DNA of 64,000 bases from Saccharopolyspora spinosa NRRL 18395 (GTDB lineage Bacteria; Actinomycetota; Actinomycetes; Mycobacteriales; Pseudonocardiaceae): assembly GCF_000194155.1 (NCBI RefSeq), contig NZ_GL877879.1:2160014-2224013 (forward strand), in the 5' to 3' direction. Position numbers and translations under genes: made by a program. Under the pieces are notes generated by a model that saw nothing but the letters and a program-made list of their open reading frames with translations, did not search any database and was not told the DNA's origin. Below, piece by piece: positions 18,301 through 26,942 of the stretch (position 1 is the stretch's first letter; the number at the start of each line of letters is the position of its first letter).

Positions 18301-19806
18301 TCATCCGTCTGGTTTGAAGGGCTGATCGGCGGTCGGCCGACGGGCCGGTATGGCGTCCCCAGCCTGAGCGTTGCTGCGGCCGTAGTGGTGTGTGGTGAAC
18401 ATGTAGACCAGGCCGATGGCGACGACGACACCACCGGAGAGCAGGACGATGTAGTTGTCGTGCCAGGCGGCTTCCGGCGTTCGCGGCCACGAGATGTTCA
18501 CCATCGCGCCGACTCCGTAGGCCAGTGCCAGGACGTTCACCGGCAGGCCCCACCTGCCGAGGGTGAACTCCCCCGTCGGCCGCCAGCCCTTCAGCCGGGC
18601 GCGAAGGGCGGCGAAGACGACCATCTGGAACGCCAGGTAGATTCCCAGGATCGCGAACGAGACGATCTTGGTGAGCGCGTCGGTGGACACCAGCGAACCA
18701 AAGGCGATCAGCACCGGCACGACCCCGGCCAGCAGCAGTGCGTACGGTGGCACGTGGCGGGCGTGGGAGAAGCGGCGCAGCAGCTTGTAGCCGATGATCA
18801 TCTCGTCGCGGGCGTACGAGTAGGTCAGCCGGCCGGCCGCCGCCTGTAGGCTGATCGTGCAGGACAGGAACGAGATCAGCACCACGGCCATCACGGCCCG
18901 CGCGCCCAGGGCGCCGAAGGCGCTGTTGAGCACGTTGATGAGCGGGTCGGAGTCTTCGCCGGAGATGACCTTGCCGTAGTCCGGCACCGCCAGGAGCAGC
19001 GTCAGGCATGCGAACGTCGCCGCGGCTCCGCCGATGTAGATGGTGCGCCGCATCGCCTTCGGCACGTTTCGGCCCGGGTGCGGGACTTCCTCGGCGGTGT
19101 CGCCGCACGCCTCGAAGCCGTAGTACTGGTAGAAACCGATGATCGCGGCGGCGAGGAACACCGGCAGGTAGGAGCCGGTCCCACCGGCGCCGAAGTTGTC
19201 GAACAGCACGCCCAGGCCGTGGAAGCGATGGGTCGTCAGCAGCCAGATGCCCACGAACAAGGCACCCAGCAGTTCGGCGGTGAACCCGATGATCGCGGCC
19301 ATCGACAGCACCTTCGTGCCGCCGTAGTTGATCAGGGTGGCCACCACGATCAGGGCGATCGTGCACAGCACGTTGTTGATCACGGTCGGCTGGAAGCCGA
19401 ACAGCAAGGCGATGTAGGGCCCGGCGCCGTAGGCGACGCTCGTGATCGTCACCAGCAAGGCCATCAGGTAGACCCAGCCGGACATCCACGCCCAACGCTT
19501 GCCCCACAACCGCCGGGACCACGGGTAGATCCCGCCGGCCAGCGGGAACTGCGCGACGATCTCGCCGAAGACCAGGGCGACCAGGAACTGCCCGGCTCCG
19601 GCGAGCAGGAAGCTCCAGATCATCGGCGGACCACCGGTGGCCAGCGCGACCCCGAACAACGTGTAGGTGCTCACCACCGGCGACAGGTAGGTGAACCCGA
19701 GGGCGAAGTTCGCCCACAGGCTCATTTCCCGGCGGAATTCGGAGGTGTAGCCGAGTTCGCTCAGCCGCACGTCGTCGCCGCCGGTGCTGCGGTCCGAAGT
19801 GGACAT
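18301..19806 (-). CDS. APC-family amino acid permease
   Basis: 501-residue integral membrane transporter with about 12 hydrophobic helices. It has the APC signature near the N-terminus (SLWANFALGFTYLSPVVSTYTLFG), a conserved FEACGDTAEEVPHPGRNVPKAM loop after helix 6 and RLTYSYARDEMI later. It resembles amino acid/GABA-type permeases. The ATG at 19806 has GAGGGG five bases upstream; a GTG one codon earlier is also possible. Monocistronic, ending in a hairpin terminator. Confidence 0.9.
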   Translation of the reverse strand: MSTSDRSTGGDDVRLSELGYTSEFRREMSLWANFALGFTYLSPVVSTYTLFGVALATGGPPMIWSFLLAGAGQFLVALVFGEIVAQFPLAGGIYPWSRRLWGKRWAWMSGWVYLMALLVTITSVAYGAGPYIALLFGFQPTVINNVLCTIALIVVATLINYGGTKVLSMAAIIGFTAELLGALFVGIWLLTTHRFHGLGVLFDNFGAGGTGSYLPVFLAAAIIGFYQYYGFEACGDTAEEVPHPGRNVPKAMRRTIYIGGAAATFACLTLLLAVPDYGKVISGEDSDPLINVLNSAFGALGARAVMAVVLISFLSCTISLQAAAGRLTYSYARDEMIIGYKLLRRFSHARHVPPYALLLAGVVPVLIAFGSLVSTDALTKIVSFAILGIYLAFQMVVFAALRARLKGWRPTGEFTLGRWGLPVNVLALAYGVGAMVNISWPRTPEAAWHDNYIVLLSGGVVVAIGLVYMFTTHHYGRSNAQAGDAIPARRPTADQPFKPDG

Positions 19807-20175
19807 CACGGCCCCCTCGGTCGCTCAGGTCCGGATCAGGTCGACCGCGTTCGGCGGCCACGAGCACCATGCATGGCCACGGCGTCGATGCGACCTCAGG
19901 TTCGTTCGCCTCGTCGACCGCACTGGTCACGCTCGCATCGAACGGGTTGACGGCCTCGCGGCTGTCGCCTCGCACCAGCAACTCGGGCACCCGTACCACC
20001 CCCGCGAACGCGGATACCGGAATAGTCCTCTGGCACCCGTTGTCCGGCGACTCGAACGCCGCAGGTCACCCAGCGTGCCGATCAGCAGAGGCCGGCCGGC
20101 GGTCGTAGGCGCACTCTGCGTCGCATAAACGATCTACCTGCGTGCTACCGCAGTCGAGATCCCAGTGGGCTGGTG

Positions 20176-20770
20176 TCACCGGGCGACGAACTCGGCCTTC
20201 GTGTCCTTGCGGTACGCGTCGCGCAGCACCTCGCGGAAGACGCGCGAGCCGCCTCCGGGGTCGACCCAGAAGTTGAACTCCGCCGCAGGAGTCACGTTGC
20301 CCCCGGAGGTGGGCTCGGCCCGTGATCACGAGCTCGCCGATCCCGCCGCGAACCGCGGTTCGGCGATCAGCGCGAGGTCGGTCAACGGACCGGTCGCGAC
20401 GATGACGACATCATCGTTCGCCGCCGTGAGGAAGGTGTCGATCAGCATCTGGACCGATCCGGCCGGACCTCCGTCGTCGCTGGCGCGAGATCCAGGTACT
20501 CGATCTGGAAGTCCGGGGTATCGGCGTTCAAGATGTGCCGGGGGACGGGGAAGTCGGACCGCACCAGCGGACGGGCGGCGCTGGCGCGGACGGGCAGGTG
20601 TACGCCGATGTGGTCGAGCGCCCCAGGGTGTTCTCCGTGTTAGGCAGTGCGACGTTGCCGTTGACGGTCGAAATGGCGAGCAGCTCCAGACCCGGGTGCA
20701 GTGCCGCGGCCATGATCGTGACGGCATCGTCGGACCCGGTGTCGCGATCGAGCACAAGCCTCGTGGTCAC
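20176..20770 (-). pseudogene. inosine-uridine nucleoside hydrolase relic, multiply frameshifted
   Basis: Pieces in several minus frames follow the order of a nucleoside hydrolase: VLDRDTGSDDAVTIMAAALHPGLELLAISTVNGN (the DxDxxxDD-like calcium site, here DRDTGSDDA), then LDHIGVHLPV and FQIEYLDLAP, then MLIDTFLTAANDDVVIVATGPLTDLALI, then GNVTPAAEFNFWVDPGGG and a stop at 20176. At least three frameshifts separate them and the C-terminal third is lost. A GTG at 20770 was probably the start. Confidence 0.75.
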
Positions 20771-21126
20771 GGGAAGGTCCTTGTCATCGGGGAGTCGGTG
20801 CGGGCAGGACTTCCCAACATAATGAGACATCGTCCCCAAACGCAGACGTTTCAGCTGCCCGGATCACCGCCCCTTTGCACGATGATCCGGGCTAGCTCCG
20901 CCGCGATCGACTGCCGTTCGGGCCCCTATTGCGGTCCACATTGGACGGTTCCCTGCTCTCCTTTGAGCATGGCGGCGAAATCGTCGTCCGGGGTTCACGA
21001 TGCGGCGCTGAACCGCCTTCGGTGGATTCTTGCTCGGGCATGCCCTCTCCCCGCTGGTGGGCGCGCTCTGCTGGACCCTTCGCGGAGGAACCGAGAAAGG
21101 GCTGTTTCCTTTTGCTCAAACGCGAT

Positions 21127-21678
21127 TTACTCCCGAAGGTCTTTGATCAGCACGTCGAAGATCGGGGAGCCGGGCAGCGGATTCCGCTTCTGCGCGACCT
21201 TTCGCCAGCCCCAGCCCGCGTATGCGTGCTGGGCAGGGCCAGCAGCGGGTTGAACCGTCAGCGTCGCTCGTTCCTCGGGCCGATCTTCAAGGAGAAGATC
21301 GTGGAGTTGTGCGGCCACGCCTGTGCGCCTCCAGGGTTTACGCACGAGAAGTTCGATCAGAACGAAGGTGCGGCCGGGCGGTTCATCCGTGACTCCTGGT
21401 TCGACGTCGGTGGTGAGGTCGGTCCACCACGGAGCCGACGGCGACAAGGTGAGACCGAAGCTGAAGCCAGCCATTGTTCCGCCCGAGCTGCGGGCGACGA
21501 CCAGACCCGCGCCTGGCCGCTGGTGCTGTACGTCGAAGCGGTCCTTGAACAGGCGCACGTGCTCGTCTCCGTACTCGTAGGGCGGCTCCGAGAAGACCTC
21601 GCGGTAAACCTCGCCCAGCTCGTCGCGGAGTTGGCCTGCTTCCTCGAAGGGCACGCAGTGGAACTCGACATCACTCAC
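21127..21678 (-). CDS. GNAT-family N-acetyltransferase
   Basis: 183 residues. The acetyl-CoA-binding signature is in LIELLVRKPWRRTGVAAQLHDLLL (R/Q-x-x-G-x-A type). The N-terminal part (FEEAGQLRDELGEVYREVFSEPPYEYGDEHV) matches actinobacterial GNAT enzymes. The GTG at 21678 overlaps the stop of the upstream XRE regulator (GTGA), so the two genes form a coupled pair. The acceptor is unknown. Confidence 0.85.
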   Translation of the reverse strand: MSDVEFHCVPFEEAGQLRDELGEVYREVFSEPPYEYGDEHVRLFKDRFDVQHQRPGAGLVVARSSGGTMAGFSFGLTLSPSAPWWTDLTTDVEPGVTDEPPGRTFVLIELLVRKPWRRTGVAAQLHDLLLEDRPEERATLTVQPAAGPAQHAYAGWGWRKVAQKRNPLPGSPIFDVLIKDLRE

Positions 21679-23108
21679 GCCAGATCGTTCTCTCTTCCTG
21701 GGGCGACTTTGTGCACGTAGTCGGCTAAGTTGGCTCGGAAGTCAACGACGGCCACCACGTCACCGTAGCGGGCTGTGAGGCTCTGCGAGTGGGCCACGAG
21801 CCGGTTGATCGCGTTGGAAGAACTGGTCTCCGCAGCCCGGGCCAAGGCACGTTGGGCGAGCTTGCCCGACTCGTCCGGCTCCTGCTGCGCGAGCCGAACC
21901 TTGCTGAGGCGGAGGTCATCGAACAGTCGGCTGCGTAGGCGGTGCTGCTGGCGGTTGGCCGCCGCGTTAAGTGCGTGGTCCTCTGCGTGCCTTGTGTATG
22001 TAGTCGCTTGTCCTGATGTGGGGTCTTCGAGCACGAGCTGGGTGTAAGCCGCTGACGCGAGGCTCTCAACCTCGGCGCGGTCCATGTACTGGTTCCAGGT
22101 CTGCTGCGCGTCGGGTGTGGCCCGGTCGAAAGCCTCCAACGAAGCTTCGACGGCCCGGCGAGTATTCGTTACCTCGTCCCGGCCAAATCTCGCATAGGTA
22201 CACGCCTCATGGCCATGAAGCTCCGATCGGACCAACGGGTTGGCGTTTCTAGGCAAAGTCGCTAGCGCCGTCCGCACCATCGCCAGGCTGTCTTCGTACT
22301 TGCCGAGGGCCTTGGACAGCTGCGCCATGTCGCCAACGATCTTGGCTCCTAGGTCGAGCGCGCCAGCGCGTTTGCACGCACTCAAGGCGTAGAGGAAGTA
22401 GCGTTGAGCTGCGACCGGGAGACCGGCGTCCCACGTCATGAAGCCCGCGAGCTGAGCAAGTTCGCCAGCTACCTGGAACAAGCCACGTTGCTCTGCGTCG
22501 GGATACCTGTGCTGAAGGGTTTCGACCACGGCGTTGAGCTGCCCGAGCACCGCCTTGCGGTGCAAGCCGCCCTGGCCAGACTCATCCCACCGCCGAAACA
22601 GCTCTACCGCGCGTTCAAGGCCGTGAATTTCGTCCCAACCTACCTTCCCGGGCTTGATCGGTACGACCGGGGCGCAGGCGGACCACTGCCGGACTGGAAC
22701 GATCAGAGCTGCACCTGCCAGCAGCGACAGCTCCAAGAATTCTCGACGCGTTGCCATGTCGCTCCCGATGAATTCAACGATGTTGCCGACAGCGGCCAAC
22801 TCTGGGCCCATCGGCTCAATTCCGGGGACTAGTTGGGCACGATCAGCCGAGCTTGCTTCTGTGGCGGCGGAGGCGCATTGCGTCAGTTGGACGAACCGCT
22901 CGCGAGCGTCACCGGCAGCCTTCTGAAGTGCAGTATCGAGAGCAGCCTGCATTTCGGGAAGCGGTGTGATCTCGGCTTGCCGCTTCTCCCACTTGTTGAT
23001 CGTCCTGGGATGCACACCGAGCAAAGCCGCGAAGTCATCAACCGTAAGACGTAGTGCGCTGCGAAACAGCTTGGCCTCGAACCCCGTCCAACGAGCGATA
23101 GGCGGCAT
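21675..23108 (-). CDS. XRE-type regulator with TPR-like C-terminal region
   Basis: 477 residues from the ATG at 23108. The N-terminal helix-turn-helix (FRSALRLTVDDFAALLGVHPRTINKWEKR, about residues 12-42) is followed by a linker containing a hydrophobic segment (TRREFLELSLLAGAALIVPV) and about 300 helical residues resembling tetratricopeptide repeats (QRYFLYALSACKRAGALDLGAKIVGDMAQLSKALGKYEDSLAMV). This architecture is common in actinomycete XRE regulators next to small hypothetical genes. It is coupled to the GNAT gene and divergent from two small genes starting at 23436. Confidence 0.87.
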   Translation of the reverse strand: MPPIARWTGFEAKLFRSALRLTVDDFAALLGVHPRTINKWEKRQAEITPLPEMQAALDTALQKAAGDARERFVQLTQCASAATEASSADRAQLVPGIEPMGPELAAVGNIVEFIGSDMATRREFLELSLLAGAALIVPVRQWSACAPVVPIKPGKVGWDEIHGLERAVELFRRWDESGQGGLHRKAVLGQLNAVVETLQHRYPDAEQRGLFQVAGELAQLAGFMTWDAGLPVAAQRYFLYALSACKRAGALDLGAKIVGDMAQLSKALGKYEDSLAMVRTALATLPRNANPLVRSELHGHEACTYARFGRDEVTNTRRAVEASLEAFDRATPDAQQTWNQYMDRAEVESLASAAYTQLVLEDPTSGQATTYTRHAEDHALNAAANRQQHRLRSRLFDDLRLSKVRLAQQEPDESGKLAQRALARAAETSSSNAINRLVAHSQSLTARYGDVVAVVDFRANLADYVHKVAPGRENDLA

Positions 23109-23435
23109 TGGCCAATGATCGCACGCCCCAGACCACCACATCCAGCAATCCGCGCACAAGTACGTCAGCAGTGCGTCTTGGGTGTGTCCTCAGGGCGTTC
23201 CGCGAAGCAGTGGGGAGCGCGAGGCTCTTTGCATGGCAGCTCCACCGGTTCTTGGGATCACTCCCGGCAACAGCCGTCCGGACTGCCGGGCCAGCGGAGC
23301 GCGCCGTCTGGCGACAGGCGCCCGGTCCGACGTTGTGCCCCGAACTCGACGTCCGACCGGGGTTCCACCTCCGGGCGGTGCGGAAGCCCCCCGACGCACC
23401 GCCCGGAGCCTTTAACCGGCAGGAAGGAGCCAATA

Positions 23436-23648
23436 TTGCCGAATTGGATTGAGATTCAGGGCGAGGGCATCCGGCGGGACGGGGTCAAGCTCTGCTTGGG
23501 GCGCACCGGGCGTGGCGTCATGCTTTTCGCCCGGCCTTCCGATGTCACCCACGTCGTCGGCGAACATGTCGAGGCCTTGCTGACGCAGCTGTCCAATCTC
23601 GCGGGCAAGTCAACGGACGAGCCGCCTTCACCGCCGGCTGGACACTGA
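23436..23648 (+). CDS. small hypothetical protein (70 residues)
   Basis: Short protein PNWIEIQGEGIRRDGVKLCLGRTGRGVMLFARPSD followed by VTHVVGEHVEALLTQLSNLAG. The TTG at 23436 is the likely start because GGAAGGAG sits six bases upstream and the product then has a normal compact size. The stop overlaps the ATG of the next small gene. No known family is recognised; position opposite an XRE/TPR regulator recalls other actinomycete regulator/small-protein pairs. Confidence 0.65.
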   Translation: MPNWIEIQGEGIRRDGVKLCLGRTGRGVMLFARPSDVTHVVGEHVEALLTQLSNLAGKSTDEPPSPPAGH

Positions 23649-23911
23649 TGACGTGTACCGGTGTGGGCAAGCACCCCGCCGATCGAACCACAGACGGCTA
23701 CGTAACCGCCTGGTCCGGCGATCTAGGCTGGGACTTGCCACCGGACATGCGCACGATGCTGCTTCCGCTCCCGGCTATTCCGCCGTTCGACGACCCGGTG
23801 GAGGCGGCGAAGGACCCGAACTTCCTGCGCATCGTCCTGCACGCCTTGAAACGGATGAAGACGCGACCCGATGTCGAAGACCGCGACATCCTCCGCGGCA
23901 CCGAGCCGTAA
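23648..23911 (+). CDS. small hypothetical protein (87 residues)
   Basis: ATG overlaps the preceding stop (ATGA). The sequence contains YVTAWSGDLGWDLPPDMRTMLLPLPAIPPFDDPVEAAKDPNFLRIVLHALKRM; the C-terminal part is charged. No family recognised. Coupling with the preceding small gene suggests a two-gene unit divergent from the XRE regulator. Confidence 0.6.
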   Translation: MTCTGVGKHPADRTTDGYVTAWSGDLGWDLPPDMRTMLLPLPAIPPFDDPVEAAKDPNFLRIVLHALKRMKTRPDVEDRDILRGTEP

Positions 23912-24011
23912 CGAGGTCGGCCGTAGCCGGTTAAAGACGCCGCTACGGCCGGCCTCACCTGCCCGAGCGCACTGGAAGAGACCGCCGTGGAAACGAAGAT
24001 CTGATGGATCG

Positions 24012-24305
24012 GTGGACGAAATACCGACCTTTCTGAGGAATAGAACGCTACGCGCGAAGATCATCGATGCGTGTGGGACGACGTGCACGTTCTGCCACAA
24101 CGAGGGCACACCCGTCTCGGTGGACAACCGCCGTCGGGAGGCAGGATCGTTCGTCACCGCCAGGTCCTCCGACCGCGTGTCGATCTACGCTGCCAGCAAG
24201 GGAACAACTTCCTTCCCACGCCAATGTCCGCGGACGACGAATACTTGCGTGCCCTGCTCGTACTCCGCTTCGCGCTAGGGCTTTCCGAGCTGCACCTGAC
24301 CGTGG
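24012..24305 (+). pseudogene. radical SAM enzyme N-terminal relic
   Basis: Begins VDEIPTFLRNRTLRAKIIDACGTTCTFCHNEGTPVSVDN, with the CxxxCxxC iron-sulfur motif intact, then after a frameshift FLPTPMSADDEYLRALLVLRFALGLSELHLT. The GGEPT motif expected right after this is destroyed. No coding signal continues beyond about 24330, so only about 100 residues of an enzyme normally over 300 long remain. The native substrate cannot be inferred. Confidence 0.7.
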
Positions 24306-24692
24306 CGCTCGTGGAACCGGCTCCACGTGGTGCTCGCTCCGCCGCCGTTCGTCCACTGTGGTCAGACACTGCGGCACCCACGTAGCGCTGGCCGGGCCCG
24401 GCCAGCTCCACTTCCTCCGACCAGCCATCCAAGCCCACGGCGACGGGTCTGAGCGGAGGTTCATCGCCACCTGCACCCAGAACGGGCGGCCGACCGGCGT
24501 CCTCGGCTGGAACATGTCACGACAGCTCCGCCTAGCACGAGCCTCGTCGAGGAGGCGACGGGCACCGGGCGAACTGCCAGGTCCTGAACGCGCGGAATTC
24601 CGGAAGGCTGTCCCGTGATTGCGGGATGGCCTTCGGGCACAACACCGATGCAGGAGCAGTGGGTGAGCGTAGGCAAGACCGCTTTCGCCGCC

Positions 24693-25718
24693 TCAGTGTT
24701 CGCGGTAGTAGCCGGCTAGCGCGGTGAACGCGGCTTTCGGTTCCCATGTCATATCGGGGTAGGTGGTTCCGCGGCGGTCTTCGTAGACCTTGACGATGCC
24801 GTAGCTGGCCAGGTCCAGGTCGTCGCGAGGGTCGCCGTCGGGGCGGTGCGGGTGGTCCGGCAGCGCGAAGGTGAACACGAAGGTGCTGTCGATGCCTCCA
24901 GCATCGAACGCCTCCAGCAACTCGCGCAGATACGCGGCCTGTCCGCCCTCGTCCCGGGCGTACTCACCCTTCAAGCGGACAGGCGCACGGGTTTCGCCGT
25001 CGTACTCGACTATTTCCAGGCCGCGAGCGCCCCTTTCGCCAGCACCTCGGTAGCTGGCCGCGCCGAACTCCGTGATCGCGACGGGCTTTCCCTGCGCGAC
25101 CAGGCCGTGGACGCCTTCGGCGAAGCGGTCAGCGATCTCGGCCGACCGGTAGAGATCCACGGACATGATGTCGAAGGGTGCCCAGTCGACGCGCTCCAGC
25201 GGCACGGAGGCGTAGGTCACCTCGCCGCCGAAGTGCTCGCGGACGAGTGCCACGGCCTTGTCTAGGAAGTCGTTGACGCGCGCGCTGATCTCGCCGATCT
25301 GCTCGCGCACGAGATGCGGCTGGCTCAGCAGCGCCACCCGCTCGTCCGTGCTGTCGCCGGGCAGGAATCCCTTGTTCATGAGGCTGAGCTCGGCACCGGT
25401 GACGAACACGACCTCGGCGCCCCGCAGCCGCAGCCGCTCCGCACGCGCGGCGCAGTCGGCGAACAGCGACAGCATCTCGCCGGTGGTCAGCTCCAGCGGG
25501 TACGGCGAGAACCAGACTTCGAGACCGAGGTCGGCCGCGTGCGCCGCCGCGATCTCCATCCGTTCCGGATCGCCACCCATAACACGGACCGCGGTGCAGT
25601 GCAGGTCGTCGCGGATGATGCGCAGCTCGCGCTCGACCACCTCGGAGTCGAAGTGCTTGTGCCCGATCGCTGCGCCGTGGACGAAACCGGTGTCGTAGCT
25701 GATGCCCTTGGCCCGCAT
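24693..25718 (-). CDS. TIM-barrel-like protein annotated in relatives as abortive infection protein
   Basis: 341 residues from the ATG at 25718 (AGAAGG upstream). The start RAKGISYDTGFVHGAAIGHKHFD, then RELRIIRDDLHCTAVRVMGGDPERMEIAAAHAADLGLEVWFSPYP and AITEFGAASYRGAG, look like a glycoside-hydrolase-type barrel (the E in TEFG sits where a catalytic Glu would be). From memory, homologues in actinomycetes carry the label abortive infection protein; I see no direct evidence for phage defence. Two near-identical 15-bp palindromes lie just upstream and suggest repressor control. Confidence 0.7.
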   Translation of the reverse strand: MRAKGISYDTGFVHGAAIGHKHFDSEVVERELRIIRDDLHCTAVRVMGGDPERMEIAAAHAADLGLEVWFSPYPLELTTGEMLSLFADCAARAERLRLRGAEVVFVTGAELSLMNKGFLPGDSTDERVALLSQPHLVREQIGEISARVNDFLDKAVALVREHFGGEVTYASVPLERVDWAPFDIMSVDLYRSAEIADRFAEGVHGLVAQGKPVAITEFGAASYRGAGERGARGLEIVEYDGETRAPVRLKGEYARDEGGQAAYLRELLEAFDAGGIDSTFVFTFALPDHPHRPDGDPRDDLDLASYGIVKVYEDRRGTTYPDMTWEPKAAFTALAGYYREH

Positions 25719-25748
25719 GTCGCGCCTTCTTCCAAACGTCAAGATTAC

Positions 25749-25818
25749 GGTACTGTCAGTACCCTAATAGTTTGACATACAGGAGCGGCAACCGACATTC
25801 GAAGGTACTACCAGTGCC
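25749..25818. promoter_or_regulatory. paired operator-like palindromes
   Basis: GGTACTGTCAGTACC at 25749-25763 is a perfect 6-bp inverted repeat with a 3-bp centre. GGTACTACCAGTGCC at 25804-25818 matches it at 12 of 15 positions. They flank the probable promoter of the gene ending at 24693. A small ORF starting at 25838 (GGGGAAGGGCGC before ATG) may be the remnant of the regulator, but it is too short to identify. Confidence 0.5.
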
Positions 25819-26075
25819 GATATCCGGGGAAGGGCGCATGGCGAGCGCGGTCACCCGGCTCGTACTGGGCCTTGCCGAACCTATCGAGCAACCGCTTGCC
25901 CAGCCGGGAACGGTCTTAGATCCGCTCCAGTCCCCCGAGCACGGCCACGTAGCTTCGAACGACAGCCTGCCACAGCGGCGAGTGCGGAACCTTGAGCCAG
26001 TTGGCCAACGTCCTTGCCGACCAGCCTGCGCAGTAGCGCGGGGACGACACCGTTGAAGACCTTCGCCGGCACGGC

Positions 26076-26505
26076 CCGCAGGCGCCGTCGATCGCTGCCG
26101 CTCGCATCGCCGCCACGTGCGATTTCGGCCTCAACAGAGCCGACGACGTGCGCCGCGCCGCCCGCGATCTGGTCGCCTCCTATCGCGCCGTAGGCCGCCA
26201 CATCCCGGGATTCGGCCACCACTTCCACCTCCGCGACCCGCGCCGCGATCCGCTCCTCGAACTCGTCGCAGAAGCGGTCGAAGCCGGAGAAGTGCCGGGC
26301 CGCGCCTTGGAAGCAGGCCCCGCTCTGGAAGCAGCGTTCGCGGAAGGCCGCTCCCGACCGGTACCCATGAACATCGACGGAGCCACCGCCATCGTCTACT
26401 CCGAACTCGGGTTTCCCCCAGAACTGCGCCGAGGGCTGTTCGTCCTCTCCCGCAGCGTCGGCGTCCTCGCCCACACCTCGGAAGAGACCAAACCGGCGCC
26501 CCACG
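26076..26505 (+). pseudogene. citrate synthase/citryl-CoA lyase-like relic
   Basis: The C-terminal part of a citrate-synthase-fold enzyme: APSIAAARIAATCDFG, then RAVGRHIPGFGHHFHLRDPRRDPLLELVAEA (the conserved PGFGH histidine region), VPMNIDGATAIVYSELGFPPELRRGLFVLSRSVGVLAHTSEE. The segment between the SIAAARIA helix and the RDLV helix is shortened, and no N-terminal half is present. The 3' end runs into the dispersed hairpin repeat at 26528. Broken gene. Confidence 0.7.
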
Positions 26506-26527
26506 GCAAATCCGGTGATGGGTTTGG

Positions 26528-26574
26528 GCGAACGGCCCGCTCGTCACACCTATCGACGCGAACAGTCCGTTCGC
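26528..26574. repeat. dispersed hairpin repeat, isolated copy
   Basis: 47-nt unit with outer arms GCGAACGGCCCG-like and GTCCGTTCGC, the same length and arm sequence as the three copies at 59989-60201 but in inverted orientation. The central CTATCG is shared with the reverse complement of those copies. It interrupts the 3' end of the citrate-synthase-like relic. Confidence 0.65.
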
Positions 26575-26582
26575 TTCACACC

Positions 26583-26942
26583 AGCAACGCCAGGTACACC
26601 ACTGGGTCGTTGCTCTGAGATGGAAATCCGTTCCTCGATCGTTGGTGGTGGCGCAGTCAAGCCCGAGCGACATCCGTCAAGACTGCCTTTCCTCGGGATG
26701 GAGCACGAGGTGCTCGTGGTGGAGCACTCCGTCGCGGACGTCGCCCGTCGCGGTGAACCTGGTGTCGTCGGCGTAGTCGAGGTGGTTGCCGGCTTGGAAT
26801 GACTTGCTGCTGGTAGCGACCTGTTCGGGCGCGGCGCACGTCCACGATCACCCCGCGCGAACGGGTGGTGATCGTTGTGTCGGCGGGGACGCGTTTGTAC
26901 CTTTCGTCTTGCTAACTGCATGCCACGGCATCAGGAGGACGA
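26583..26942. other. spacer without a convincing gene
   Basis: About 360 bp before the M28 peptidase. A minus-strand reading (GNHLDYADDTRFTATGDVRDGVLHHEHLVLH, about 26690-26800) has coding-like composition and could be a gene remnant, but no family is recognised. Confidence 0.35.

Noticed and set aside
25916-26134. Minus-strand ORF opposite the citrate-synthase-like relic
   Set aside because: Coding-like stretch (LANWLKVPHSPLWQAVVRSYVAVLGGLERI) but no family recognised and no start; too uncertain to call.
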